A stretch of DNA of 64,000 nt from contig JBAWUJ010000134.1 in NCBI GenBank assembly GCA_037176705.1, positions 92,315-156,314 of the forward strand, written 5' to 3'. Below, piece after piece: positions 25,079 through 36,068 of this stretch. A program made the position numbers and the translations under genes. How positions within the stretch are numbered: position 1 is the first letter of the stretch; the number at the start of each line of letters is the position of its first letter. A model generated the notes under the pieces. That model did no database searches. It had not been told where the DNA came from and saw only the letters and a program-made list of their open reading frames with translations. This DNA comes from Molossus alvarezi. Taxonomy: Eukaryota > Chordata > Mammalia > Chiroptera > Molossidae.

Positions 25079-25405
25079 ATTTTATAAATAATGCAATTTA
25101 TAGAATAAATAAATAATAAAAAAGAAGTTTAGGAAAATGCAAAAATACTCGAGTGAATGTGAAGTGCAATGACGCAAAAGTCTCTTTTCTGGTATTTCTA
25201 ATATTTTGCGGACAGTGACACTGTATCGGGTCTGAAAGGGTCTGTGAGTGAGAGTGGGTGGCAGGGAAGTGATGGGGACCCAGATTCCTTTGGGAATTAG
25301 ACTCTAGAAGGGATCTCAGGGGAGAAGCAGGGCAGCATCTGGAACCCGTGTCCCCTTTGACAGCATGGAGTCCTGGAGTTGGGTCAACTCGTCACCTATA
25401 CTCAC

Positions 25406-25519
25406 CCTGTGGTGGCCGTCCTGCAGTGTTGCAGGTGTGATGGACACCTGTGCCTCCTGCGGAGGGGTGGAGTTGAGGACCCCATCTGACAGCTCCTGTC
25501 CTTTCTCCTGTGCGGAGCT
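25406..25519 (-). other. Exon-like segment B, unit 5
   Basis: Minus-strand splice flanks intact. Same open frames as unit 4. Confidence 0.3.
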
Positions 25520-25916
25520 CTGTGAAGACAGTTCCCAGTCACCAGACAAGCAGCCTCAGAGCTCAGTTTTCGTTGGTTCTCTGGCCCCGGTGACCCTCCA
25601 TTCCAGACCCACTCACTCCAGACTCACTTTCAACGTCCACTGGCAAGGAAAAGGTGTGATATTCAGAGAACCTAGATTTCCAATGGAAGAGGACAGAGGC
25701 CTCTTGGCAAGCCCCTCACCACCTGCCCTGTCCTGACGTATGGACATGACGGGACCTCTAGGTTATTCTCCACCCGGTAACATGTTCCTGCCCCTGGGGA
25801 TCCTCCCTTCATGTCCCTCTTCTCCCACATGAAGAGGAGGGAGTGTGGGCTGCACAGGGATGGCTCTCAGAGCTGCCCTGGCCTCGAGTGGTCCGACCCA
25901 AGCTGCCCTGTGTTAC

Positions 25917-26000
25917 CTCAGGCGATCTTCTCCTAAACGGGTAAAGACGTCGGAGATGAGGGTTGAACCAACGTCCGGAAAAACTCTCACTGCGGGGTCT
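25917..26000 (-). other. Exon-like segment A, unit 5
   Basis: Sequence identical to units 1-4, with seven CpGs. Confidence 0.3.
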
Positions 26001-26313
26001 CTGGAAACAGAAGCCCCGATGAGTGGGAACACAGCAGGAGAACATCTTGCACTCTCAAGTGTCTCTTACCAAATGAGCTGGTGGTTGGGCAGTTGGTAGG
26101 AGTTGGGTGCCGGGTTACGAGGGTTCTAAGTTCTTTTGAGGTGTGACCTCATTGCCTGATGGCCTTTCCTGTGCCCCCTCATCTAATAGCTGCTATACAG
26201 TCTGTCCTTTGGCCCACTGAATGATCTCCACCTTTCTCCATGGAAGACCATCTTTGTGCACAGTGACACCAACACACCTTTTCACACAGCCCCCTTGAAG
26301 GTCTGAGTGCAAC

Positions 26314-26444
26314 CAGGTCCTAGATCTGGGGAGACAGACCTGCGTTCAGACCCAACCCCTATTCTCACCTCTTCTTGATCCTGGATAAGTCACTGTGCCT
26401 TTCAGGGCCTGTCTGTCTCCTGCCTGCACAATAAATTGTGCTAG
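26314..26444 (+). repeat. MIR-like SINE in unit 6
   Basis: Copy of the MIR-like block at the same offset. Confidence 0.6.
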
Positions 26445-27265
26445 CAGGTGCTTCTTGGGGATGTTCAGGGTCATGTGAGGTAACAGCTACAAAGTTGGAG
26501 GAGGGCTGTCCTATGAAGGTGGTGTGTCCAACCCTTTTTTATGCCTGTTGTCACCTCCCCTGTGTCCGCTTTTGTCCCAATCCCACCTGTACTCTTCACA
26601 TCCAGAATGTGTGAGCATGGGTGTGTGTTCACGCATGTGCGGGAGCACATCCCAGTGCTCTCATTCTGGATCCCAGAACATAATGACTCCCCCATACTCA
26701 GGAATATGCAGGAGCTTCCCCATAGATCAGGATCTCCAATTCCCAATCCAACTCTGTGTGAAAGGCTGGAGTCTTGGACTGGAAGGTCTGAACATTACTG
26801 AACCCTGGATTCTGAATGTCATGTACTTTGGTCAATTTCTAGAATATTTTTTTTTCAAATTGATAGGTCTCTGGTCCTCCCTGCCCTGACCCTTCCCAGG
26901 GATCCCTGTATACCTCTCTGTCTCTTCATGGAAGAGCTCCTGTCCCCCTGCCCTGCTGTCTTTACAAAAGGTTCCCTGTACCCCTTTGCTCTGCCATCCC
27001 ATGGAGGGCCCCGATCTCCCCTGTTCTGACCCCTTTGTCTCGGCCCTCATGGATGGTCCTGTCCATGCCCTGCCCCTCAGTCACAGGCACCCAAAGGGTG
27101 TGCTCCAGTACCTGGTGTTCCCTCCTGCCTGCAGCGGCCATGTTTCCGCTCTGTACCTGGAGCACAGCTCACCCTCTTCATCTGTCTAAACCCCCCAGTG
27201 CACTTAGGAAACATCTTGAATATAATTTCAAATGTGAAATCACCCGTGGTCTCCAGAGAGAAATG

Positions 27266-27670
27266 TGGGGGTGTAGTGGAGGGTAGATCTGTGATAAATG
27301 TTCATAGGAAAAGACTTGACTGGGGTCTTGAACACTCAATATACAGATGATGTATACCTAAAACCTATGTTGTTTTATTAGCCGACGTCACCCCAATACA
27401 GTCAATTAAAAATTAATAAAAGGTGGGGGAACTTTGAGGGTGATTAGATCATCAGAGTGGATAGGTTTAATGCAATATGAAGAGACCCCATACGAGACTT
27501 ATCGGCGGGATTATTCTGTAACTTGTATTAATGTCTAACTACTATGCGGTACATCTGAAACCAATGTTAAATAGCAACGCTAATTGAAAAAAATTAGTAT
27601 TATTAAATCTTTCAAAAATAGACATCTAAATATAAATCACAGTGATCTCTAAAAAAAAAAATACATCAGA
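27266..27670 (+). repeat. Old L1-like 3'-end fragments in unit 6
   Basis: Same pair of degenerate blocks as in unit 5. Confidence 0.4.
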
Positions 27671-27986
27671 TCATGACACTCTCAGGTGTAAAAGCCACAG
27701 TGGCCCCAGAAGGGTCAGCTGTCCAGCCAGATCCATGGCCGCAATGGTGACCCTGATGGGAGAGCCATGCCCTGTCTTCCCCATCCAGCTGCCTCTGCCG
27801 CTGTTCTGGTGGCAGTGGGCATGGTGCCCACAAATCTGTGCTCCCTTCACAGTGTGCTAGGTGGCACATTGGCTGCTTAGTTCTAGTGGAAGCAGGCACA
27901 GAAACAAAAATGATGTTTAACTTTTAATGGTTCTAATAGCATTTTCAATGCACCCAAGGGAACTTTACCCACCCTCTGACAAATTG

Positions 27987-29779
27987 GAAGTTCATAGCAC
28001 TACCGGTCTACCTCAAGAAACAAGAAAAATCACAAGTAGACTACCTAACCTCACAACTTAAAAAACTAGAGAGCAAACAAAAAGAAAACCCCAGAGCAAG
28101 TGGAAGGAAGGAAATAGTAAAGATCAGAACAGAAATAAACAACATAGAGTAAAAAAAAAAAAAATCAAAGGTCAATAAAACAAAGAGTTGGTTTTTCGAG
28201 GAGATCAACAAGTTTGATGGACCCTTAGCTAGACTCACCAAGAAACAAAGAGAGAGAGAATCCAAATACACAAAATCAGAAATGAAAGAGGAAAACTACG
28301 GAAATACAAAAGATCGTTAACAGCTACTATGAACACTTATATAGCAACAAATTCGACAATATAAGCAAAATGGACAAATTTCTAAAAACACATAGTCCCC
28401 CAAAACTGGACCATGAAGAGATGGAGAACTTGAACAGACCAATAACAGCCAATAACAAGGAAACTGAAGATGTAATCAAGACTCTCCCAGCAAACAAAAG
28501 CCCAGGCCCGAATGGCTTCACGGGGGAGTTTTACCGGACATTCAAAAGAAAACTTACACCCATTCTCCTCAAACTATTTCAAAAATTCAAGAAGAAGAAA
28601 GACTTCCTATCTCGTTTTATGATGCCAGCATAAGTCTAATTCCAAAACCAGAGAAAGACATGACAAAGAAAGAAAACTACTGGCCAATAACCCTGATGAA
28701 CATAGACACCAAAATCCTGAACAAAATACTAGCAAATTGGATCCAGCAATACATCAAAAACAGTATTCACCATGACCAAGTGGGATTCATCCCAGGGATG
28801 CAAGGCTGGTACAATATTCACCAATCAAAAAACGTGATACACCACATAAATAAAATGAAGAAGAAAAACCACACGATCATATCAATAGATGCCGAAAACG
28901 CCTTCGACAAAATCCAGCATCCATTTCTGATAAAAACGCACAGCAGTGTTGGAATAGAGGGATCATATCTCGACCTAATAATGGCCATATGTGAAAGACC
29001 TACAGCCAACATCCTACTCAATGGGCAAAAATTAAAAGCATTTCCCGTGAGAACAGGAACAAGACAGGATGCCCACTTTTGCCACTCTTATTCAAGTAGC
29101 GCTGGGAATTTTAGCCACAGACATCTGACAAGTAGAAAAAATACAAGCCATCCAAATGGAAAGGAGCATGTGAAACTGTCCTTAGTTGCAGATGACATAA
29201 TAGTGTACACAGAGAACTCATACAACCTAACAAAAAGAAACCCGAAAGACCAATCAGAAATAACATATGTACCCCTATGTTCATAGCAGCACTATCTACA
29301 ATAGCTTACGATCTGGAAACAACCCAAGTGTCCATCAGTAGATGAGTGGATTGAAAAGCTGTGGCATACGTCCACAATGGAATACTATGCAGCTCTAAGA
29401 AAGAAATATCTCTTATCCTTTGAGATGGCATGGAAGGACCTGGAGAGTGTTATGCTAAGCAAAACAAGCCAAGCAGAGAGACAATTATCACGTGATCTCA
29501 CTTATGTGTGCAATATAATGAACTAAACAAACTGCTGAACAAAATTAACCCAGAGACAACGAGGTGGGGTACGGACTGAAAAACCTCAGATGAAGGCGGT
29601 TTTGGGGGAAGAGATGAACCACAGATTTCACATGCACGTATGCATGACCAATGAACATAGATAACATAGCTGGGGAAAAGGTGGGGGCGAGGGAGTGGAG
29701 GAAGGTGTCAATGGACAAAAAATGAGAAACATCTGTAACAAAAAGAAATTAATATATAGAACAACAACAAAAAAAAAAA
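27987..29779 (+). mobile_element. L1 fragment I, unit 6, long form
   Basis: Flanked by acaaattg (27979-27986 and 29780-29787). The 208-codon RT frame lies at 28660-29286. It has the uninterrupted site where unit 5 carries the SINE. Confidence 0.9.
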
Positions 29780-30373
29780 ACAAATTGTAACTGCCATTTG
29801 CCCACTGTTCCCACTTCTAGGGATATATTATTCTAAGAATGTGGAAACATCCATGAGAAGGACTATATGCACCCCTACGTACACAGCAGTGATATGTACA
29901 ATAGCTTGGATCTGGAAACAGCCCTAGTGTCCATCAGTAAATGAGTGAATAAAAAAGCTCTGGTGCATTTGCGCAATTAAATACCATGCAGCCCTACCAA
30001 GGAAGGGTCTCTCATCCCACTTTGAGACAGAATGAAGGGACCTGGAGAGTATTATGCTAAGCAGAATAAGCCAGTCAGAGAAAGAAACATATCCCATGAA
30101 CTCACTTCCAGGTGTCATCTAATAAATAACATAAAATGATGAACGAAATAGTTGCAGAGTCATGGAAGCTTGGAATAGACTAAGAATGAATCTCACAGCG
30201 AAGGAGGTAGGGGGAAAGACATCACCAAGCACTCTTATACATACCTGGAGAACCCGTGGACAGAAGCAATAGTGTGGTGAAGGGCGGAGGGGTGGGAGGT
30301 GGGAGCAGGGGAGAGGGAGATAAATGGGAAACTGTGGGACCACCTGTAATGTCGTGAACAATAAAGATATGAA
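29780..30373 (+). mobile_element. L1 fragment II, unit 6
   Basis: Second L1 3' end with several private changes (ctcacagcg for ctcaccgcg; acatacctgg for acatacgtgg). Confidence 0.85.
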
Positions 30374-30700
30374 ATTTTATAAATAATGCAATTTATAGAA
30401 TAAATAAATAATAAAAAAGAAGTTTAGGAAAATGCAAAAATACTCGAGTGAATGTGAAGTGCAATGACGCAAAAGTCTCTTTTCTGGTATTTCTAATATT
30501 TTGCGGACAGTGACACTGTATTGGGTCTGAAAGGGTCTGTGAGTGAGAGTGGGTGGCAGGGAAGTGATGGGGACCCAGATTCCTTTGGGAATTAGACTCT
30601 AGAAGGGATCTCAGGGGAGAAGCAGGGCAGCATCTGGAACCCGTGTCCCCTTTGACAGCATGGAGTCCTGGAGTTGGGTCAACTCGTCACCTATACTCAC

Positions 30701-30814
30701 CCTGTGGTGGCCGTCTTGCAGTGTTGCAGGCGTGATGGACACCTGTGCCTCCTGCGGAGGGGTGGAGTTGAGGACCACATCTGACAGCTCCTGTCCTTTC
30801 TCCTGTGCGGAGCT
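30701..30814 (-). other. Exon-like segment B, unit 6
   Basis: The minus-strand acceptor is ctttacag and the donor gtgagtat is intact. A substitution changes the middle of the segment, but frames stay open. Confidence 0.3.
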
Positions 30815-31210
30815 CTGTAAAGACAGTTCCCAGTCACCAGACAAGCAGCCTCAGAGCTCAGTTTTCGCTGGTTCTCTGGCCCGTGACCCTCCATTCCAGA
30901 CCCACTCACTCCATGACTCACTTTCAACGTCCACTGGCAAGGAAAAGGTGTGATATTCTGAGAACCTAGATTTCCAATGGAAGAGGACAGAGGCCTCTTG
31001 GCAAGCCCCTCACCACCTGCCCTGTCCTGACGTATGGACATGACGGGACCTCTAGGTTATTCTCCACCCGGTAACATGTTCCTGCCCCTGGGGATCCTCC
31101 CTTCATGTCCCTCTTCTCCCACATGAAGAGGAGGGAGTGTGGGCTGCACAGGGATAGCTCTCAGAGCTGCCCTGGCCTCGAGTGGTCCGACCCAAGCTGC
31201 CCTGTGTTAC

Positions 31211-31294
31211 CTCAGGCGATCTTCTCCTAAATGGGTAAAGACGTCGGAGATGAGGGTTGAACCAAAGTCCGGAAAAACTCTCACTGCGGGGTCT
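31211..31294 (-). other. Exon-like segment A, unit 6
   Basis: Splice flanks unchanged. Two CpGs are lost. In the DPAVRVFPDVG frame this gives V to F and R to H; in the RPRSESF frame one R becomes L. Both frames remain open. Confidence 0.28.
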
Positions 31295-31607
31295 CTGGAA
31301 ACAGAAGCCCCGATGAGTGGGAACACAGCAGGAGAACATCTTGCACTCTCAAGTGTCTCTTACCAAATGAGCTGGTGGTTGGGCAGTTGGTAGGAGTTGG
31401 GTGCCGGGTTACGAGGGTTCTAAGTTCTTTTGAGGTGTGACCTCATTGCCTGATGGCCTTTCCTGTGCCCCCTCATCTAATAGCTGCTATACAGACTGTC
31501 CTTTGGCCCACTGAATGATCTCCACCTTTCTCCATGGAAGACCGTCTTTGTGCACAGTGACACCAACACACCTTTTTACACAGCCCCCTTGAAGGTCTGA
31601 GTGCAAC

Positions 31608-31738
31608 CAGGTCCTAGATCTGGGGAGACAGACCTGCGTTCAGACCCAACCCCTATTCTCACCTCTTCTTGATCCTGGATAAGTCACTGTGCCTTTCAGG
31701 GCCTGTCTGTCTCCTGCCTGCACAATAAATTGTGCTAG
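31608..31738 (+). repeat. MIR-like SINE in unit 7
   Basis: Copy of the MIR-like block inside the still array-like part of this unit. Confidence 0.6.
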
Positions 31739-31904
31739 CAGGTGCTTCTTGGGGATGTTCAGGGTCATGTGAGGTAACAGCTACAAAGTTGGAGGAGGCC
31801 TGTCGTATGAAGGTGGTGTGTCCAACCATTTTTTATGCCTGTTGTCATCTCCCCTGTGTCCGCTTTTCTCCCAATCCCACCTGTACTCTTTATATTCTGA
31901 ATGT

Positions 31905-31940
31905 GTGTGTTAGTGTGTGTGTGTGTGTGTGTGTGTGTGC
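31905..31940 (+). repeat. (GT)n microsatellite in unit 7
   Basis: About 36 bp of mostly perfect gt repeats, continuing into cgcacgcacatg. In units 1-6 the same position holds only the interrupted 'catgggtgtgtgttcacgc' type sequence. Confidence 0.9.
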
Positions 31941-32599
31941 ACGCACGCACATGTGAGGGATCAGATCCCAGTGTTCTCATTCTGGATCCCAGAAAAAAAT
32001 GACTCCCCCATAATCAGGAATATGCTGAAGCTTCACCATAGGTCAGGATCTCCAATTTTCAATCCTACTCTGTGGGAGAGGCTGGAGTCTTGTTCTGGAA
32101 GATCTGAACATTACTGAACTCTGGACTCTGAATGTCATGCATGTTGGTCAATTTCTAGAATATTTTTTCAAATTGATAATTCCCTGATCCTCGCTCTCCT
32201 GACCCTTCCCTGGTATCCCTGTCACCTCTCTCTCCCGATGGAGAAGCTCTTGTCCCTCTTCTTTGCCCCCTCCATCAGAAGGTCCCCTACCCCCCCCCTT
32301 TGTTCTGCCTTTTCATAGATGTCCTCTGTCTCCCCTGTTGTGACCCATCTGTGGTATGCCCCTGTTCTGTCTTGTCCCTCCTGGATGGTCCTGTTCCTGC
32401 TCTGCCCCTCAGTCACAGGCACACGAAGGGTGTGCTCCAGTACCTGGTGTTCTCTCCTGCCTGCAGCTGCCATGTGTTCGCTCTGTACCTGGAGCACAGC
32501 TCACCCTCTTCATCTCTCCAAACCCCCCTGTGCTCTCTGGAAACATCTCAAATATCATTTCAAATGTCAAATCACCAGTGGTCTCTAGAGAGAAAGGTG

Positions 32600-33000
32600 T
32601 GGGGCATAGGGCAGGGTAGATTGGAAATAAATGTTGATAGAAAGAGACTTGACTGGGGTTGTGAACACTCAAAATACAGATTATACACCTGAATCCTATG
32701 TTATTTTATTAACCAATGTCACTCCAATACATTCAATTAAAAATAAATAAAAGGTGGGGGATCTTTGAGGGTGAATTGGTCATCAGAGTGGATAGGATTA
32801 ATACAATATTTAGAGACCCCATACTAGACTTATCAAAGGGATTATTCTGTAAGTTGTATTTATTTCTAACTACTGTGCTGTACATCTGAAACCAGTGTTA
32901 ATTAGCAATGGTAACTGAAAAAAATTAGTATTATTAAAAACTTTCAAAAATTGACATCTAAATGTAAATAAGAGTGATCTTTTAAAAAATATAAATCACA
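32600..33000 (+). repeat. Old L1-like 3'-end fragments in unit 7
   Basis: Diverged copies of the blocks in units 1-6. They lack the 'cgacgtcacc' CpGs of the array and instead have 'caatgtcactcc'. Confidence 0.4.
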
Positions 33001-33289
33001 TTGTGACACTCTCAGGTCTAAAAACCAGAAGGGTCACCTGTCCAGCCAGAACCATTGCCATGATGGTGACCCTAATGTGAGAGCAACACCCTGTCTTCCC
33101 CCTCCAGCTGCCTCTGACACTGTTCTGGTGGCAGTGGGCATGGTGCCCATTGAACTCTGTTTCCTTTACAGTGTACTATGTGGCACTTTGACTGCTTAGT
33201 TCTAGTAGAAGCAGGCAGAAAAACAAAAATATTTTTTAACCTTTAATGGTTCTAATAGCATTTTGAATGCACCCAAGGGAACTTTATCT

Positions 33290-34130
33290 TCCCTCTGCCT
33301 TTTCCTGACCCCCAGTCTGGCTCCGCCTGCCTTGATGGCAGAAATCTGAGATGGTGCTGCCCAGTCAGTTAGTGAACATGGATCTGGTTTGATGTCTGAA
33401 GGGAAATGCAGTTTTCTTAGGAAGTAAGTGGAAGGAGGCATCTGCTACGATCAGCCATGCACAGGAGACTAAGCTATTCATGACACTGTCATGGAATCAC
33501 TGCTGCATGATCCCATCATGCTCTCTCCCCCCACCTACATCCCAGGGGACCCATGAATCACCCAAACCAGAAAGAAGCTCCGTGGCCTCTGAGATCGCAA
33601 AGACCCTCTGCAAAGCCCTTGAGCTCACATGCCTAATCTCAGACTACAGATCCCAGACCCCTTCAGTCCTAGGAGGTAGCCTGTTGTGACTTTTTAATTG
33701 CAACTTTACAAACAAAGCCAAGTCTTGGTGTTTTGCACAATTTTCAGAGCTGTGTGAGCACCCAGCGGGGGGCAACTTCACTGGTTTACCCTGGGACACT
33801 TGCTGGATGGCCTCAGACCCAGCACTGACATCAAGTTTGAACCTGTATCAATCTGGTGAACACCACTTGACACTTGCTGGGGCCTCACTGAAAATCTATC
33901 TCATGCAACTGGAGTATCTGCAGAGGCTTTTTCAGTTACTGAGCCTAACAGGCAGCCAGCAGGTGGAGGCAGGTAAAGACAGACCTCAGGATCCCTTGGG
34001 ACCTTTGCTGACCTGCCCCCAGGCTAGGGGCTGCTAAAATCCAGCCCTGGTGCACAGCTTTGAACTTCCTGTGCTCACCACACCAGTAGAGGCTTCCACA
34101 AACTGTGAATTGTTTTGTAGCTCCAAATAG
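33290..34130. other. Low-copy sequence right of the array, nothing recognised
   Basis: No recognisable repeat, and no open frame longer than about 75 codons with coding character. Contains a CTCF-like 15-mer at 33762-33776 (reported separately). Confidence 0.5.
33762..33776 (+). promoter_or_regulatory. Possible CTCF-binding motif
   Basis: CCAGCGGGGGGCAAC fits the CTCF core CCASYAGRKGGCRSY with two mismatches. It lies about 0.5 kb outside the array edge. A single motif match of this length can occur by chance. Confidence 0.25.
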
Positions 34131-34169
34131 ATTTCCCGGGACCAGTCACAGAAAAAAGTGTCTGACGTT

Positions 34170-34435
34170 GGATGGCACCAGAGTCCCATACAAGATGAAG
34201 CCAGAAAGGTCCACTACAAGACACCTCATAATTAAAATGTCAACGGTTAAAGATAATAAATTTTATAAGCAACAAAAGAAATCAGTCAGTTACCTACAAG
34301 GGAGCTCCCATAACATTGCCAGCTGATTCTCAATGGAAATATTTCAGGTCAGAAGGAATTGGCATAAAATATTCAAAGTGAAGAAAAGCAAAAACCTACA
34401 ACCAAGATTACCCATTTAAAATTGAAGGAGAAGAG
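34170..34435 (+). mobile_element. L1 ORF1 3'-part fragment
   Basis: Contains the ORF1 C-terminal-domain stretch shared with other copies in this window (cacctcataattaaaatg … gttacctacaagggagctcc … cagctgattctcaat). It ends abruptly where the type B L1 5' region begins. Many frame breaks. Confidence 0.75.
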
Positions 34436-34442
34436 GATGTAA

Positions 34443-35405
34443 AAATGGAGGCAGAGTGAATGGAAGCTACACAGATGATCTCCCAGGACCAAATGGGGAT
34501 TACAACTAAAATAAAGACAAATCCACAGAAAAAAGCAACAGAAAAGCACCAGGACAGGACCATATAACCAGGGACACTGGAGATTCCAAAACGGCGGCAG
34601 AGTGAATGGAAGACACAGACCATCTCCCAGGACCAAACTGAAATTACAACAAAAATAAAGACATCATCAGAAAAAAGCAATAGAAAAGCAGCTTGGAGGA
34701 CCACATAACCAGGAACACTAATTCAATCCTGGTAAACTTGCAGAGACACAAGAGGAAGGCTGGGAGCCCACAATCCACAGTGGCCTTAGCTGGGTGCAGT
34801 GGCCTTAGATGTGAGCAGCGCCCTCAGGTTAAACTCCCAAGTGGTTCCAAAGTGCAGAGCTGGGGCAGAGGCTAAAGTAGCCACAGCCACTTACCTTGGG
34901 CTCTGGCAGAAAGAGGGCAGACTGGACCAGAACTGTGTGGGGATACTCAGGATTTGGAGGGCGCTCAGAGCTTTTGCTGATTTACAGCCATGCAGGATGG
35001 TGGTCATCTTACTCCTTCCCAGGGCTCTGGGGAAAGGCAGCAGCCCCTCTCTCAGAGATTCAACCCCACTCAGTGGCCACTGAAATGCAAGTTGAGGCCC
35101 ATTAACAACCACCATCTGCCCCACCCTTGGGAAATCCCCTTATGCTGAACACCTGAGGGAGTTTGTCATTCAGTGGAGAAGTCAACGATCTTCAGGTAAC
35201 TGCTACTGATAGCCTTCAAGCAAAAAAGCTAGAGGATAGCTGTACCATTCCTGGGCTAGCATCTCTAACCAGAAAACTAAGACTTGAAAGTGGTGTTTAA
35301 CGTGGTCCTCCCTAGCTCATCCAAACGAGAAGAGAGGGAGCCACAAACAGCAGAACACCAACACCCACAGGGAAAATTTGGCAGACTCCAAAGCCCACTG
35401 TAATA
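34443..35405 (+). mobile_element. L1 type B 5' region (promoter) with two tandem monomers
   Basis: Two copies of an approximately 146-bp monomer start at 34445 (atggaggcagagtgaatgg) and 34591 (acggcggcagagtgaatgg). A GC-richer leader follows (34700-35400: cagtggccttagctgggtgc, then gggctctggcagaaagagg). The leader matches the 5' region at 45.7-46.3 kb. It leads directly into an ORF1-like frame at 35412. Confidence 0.75.
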
Positions 35406-35411
35406 GCCAAA

Positions 35412-35950
35412 ATGATGAAACACAGAAACAAAAGCCAAATCAAAGGGAAAGAGACCTCTACCGAAAATGAGATAAATGAGATGCAGTTAAGCAAGTTAAC
35501 AAAACTAGAATTCAGAGCCATGATCTTGAGGGAGTTCAACAGCATGTGTAAGGACATGAGTACCATGAGTAAAGACATAGAAATGTTGAAAATCAATCAG
35601 TTGGAACTTTAAAATGATCAAAAAGAAATAAAGGATGACATATCAGAAATTAAGAACACATTGATAGGTTTTAACAGCAGAGTAGAAGAAGCAGAGGACC
35701 GGATCAGTGAATTAGAAGACAGGGTAGAAAAAGATCAACCAATCAGAAAACCAAAAAACAAAAACAAACAAAAAAAACCCACAAAAAAACAAAAAACAAT
35801 TAAAAATAAAAAGACAGCTTAAGAGATCTGTGGGACAACTGGAAATGAAATAATATTCACATCATAAGAGTCCCCGAAGAAGTACAAAATGAGCAAGGGT
35901 TAGAGAATATATTTGAAGAAATAGTGACAGAGAACTTCCAACAAAACAGA
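35412..35950 (+). pseudogene. L1 type B ORF1 remnant (coiled-coil part)
   Basis: The first frame, starting MMKHRNKSQIKGKE, stops after 66 codons. A second stretch (NTLIGFNSRVEEAEDRISELEDRV, visible in pieces around 35655-35730) is the ORF1 coiled coil. An A-rich stretch and more stops follow near 35750-35950. It is interrupted before the RNA-binding domain, and the next L1 sequence (from 36069) already belongs to ORF2. Compared with the copy at 46.3 kb, the element has lost the ORF1 end and the ORF2 start. Confidence 0.8.
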
Positions 35951-35955
35951 CTTTA

Positions 35956-36067
35956 TTTTATTTTTGTTGTTGTTGTTCTTGGTATGTGCCTCTAGCAGTA
36001 ACCAAACCTGGGACTCTCTGGCCTGCTGGCTTACGCTCAACCACTGAGCCAAAGTGGCCAGGGCATG
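35956..36067 (-). mobile_element. Short tRNA-derived SINE, minus strand, CAA-type tail
   Basis: Read on the minus strand it starts gccctggccactttggctc and continues with a tRNA-like head (caggtttggttactgc as B box). It then ends directly in an (aac)n/aaaataaaat tail with no TC-rich body. Duplications caaaacagacttta (35942-35955) and caaaacagatttta (36069-36082) flank it, so it inserted into the L1 ORF2 fragment. Confidence 0.8.
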
Positions 36068-36068
36068 G

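Larger units (their letters stand above)
20581..26114 (+). repeat. Macrosatellite unit 5 (long subtype, with SINE insertion)
   Basis: Full unit of 5534 bp, the longest. The excess over units 4 and 6 is explained by one VES SINE plus its 16-bp target-site duplication. A 2-bp loss in the left module near 21025 ('cacctcccgtgtccg' against 'cacctcccctgtgtccg') is private to this copy. Confidence 0.95.
26115..31408 (+). repeat. Macrosatellite unit 6 (long subtype, edge copy)
   Basis: Full unit of 5294 bp, the last complete copy. Its right module carries more private substitutions than the internal units. These include loss of two CpGs in segment A and a 2-bp loss near 30883 ('ggcccgtgacc' against 'ggccccggtgacc'). 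This is typical of an array edge that is homogenised less often. Confidence 0.95.
1..33290. repeat. Tandem macrosatellite array, ~5.1-5.5 kb units, six full plus one partial copy
   Basis: The same sequence, beginning ttacgagggttctaag, restarts at 1, 5098, 10188, 15285, 20581, 26115 and 31409, always in the same orientation and always preceded by a ...gttgggtgccggg end. Units differ by scattered single-base changes, short A-run length changes, one 202-bp deletion class and one SINE insertion. The unit start used here is arbitrary, because the window opens inside the array and the left end is not seen. The size and organisation resemble macrosatellites of other mammals, but no known family was recognised. 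Near-identity of the copies implies recent amplification or continuing homogenisation by unequal exchange or gene conversion. Confidence 0.97.
31409..33290 (+). repeat. Partial terminal unit 7 (left module only, diverged)
   Basis: It matches the left module of units 1-6 but stops at about 33290 ('gggaactttatcttccctctgcc'), just before the nested L1 block, which is absent here. From 31409 to about 31790 it is almost identical to the array. Beyond that, substitutions become frequent and a long GT run replaces an imperfect one. It is the ancestral-looking right boundary of the macrosatellite. Confidence 0.9.

Noticed and set aside
1..33290. Assembly artefact duplicating one unit
   Set aside because: Units differ by consistent private and shared variants, a clean SINE insertion with target duplication, and two subtypes. 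This argues for real copies, although copy number could still be collapsed or expanded.
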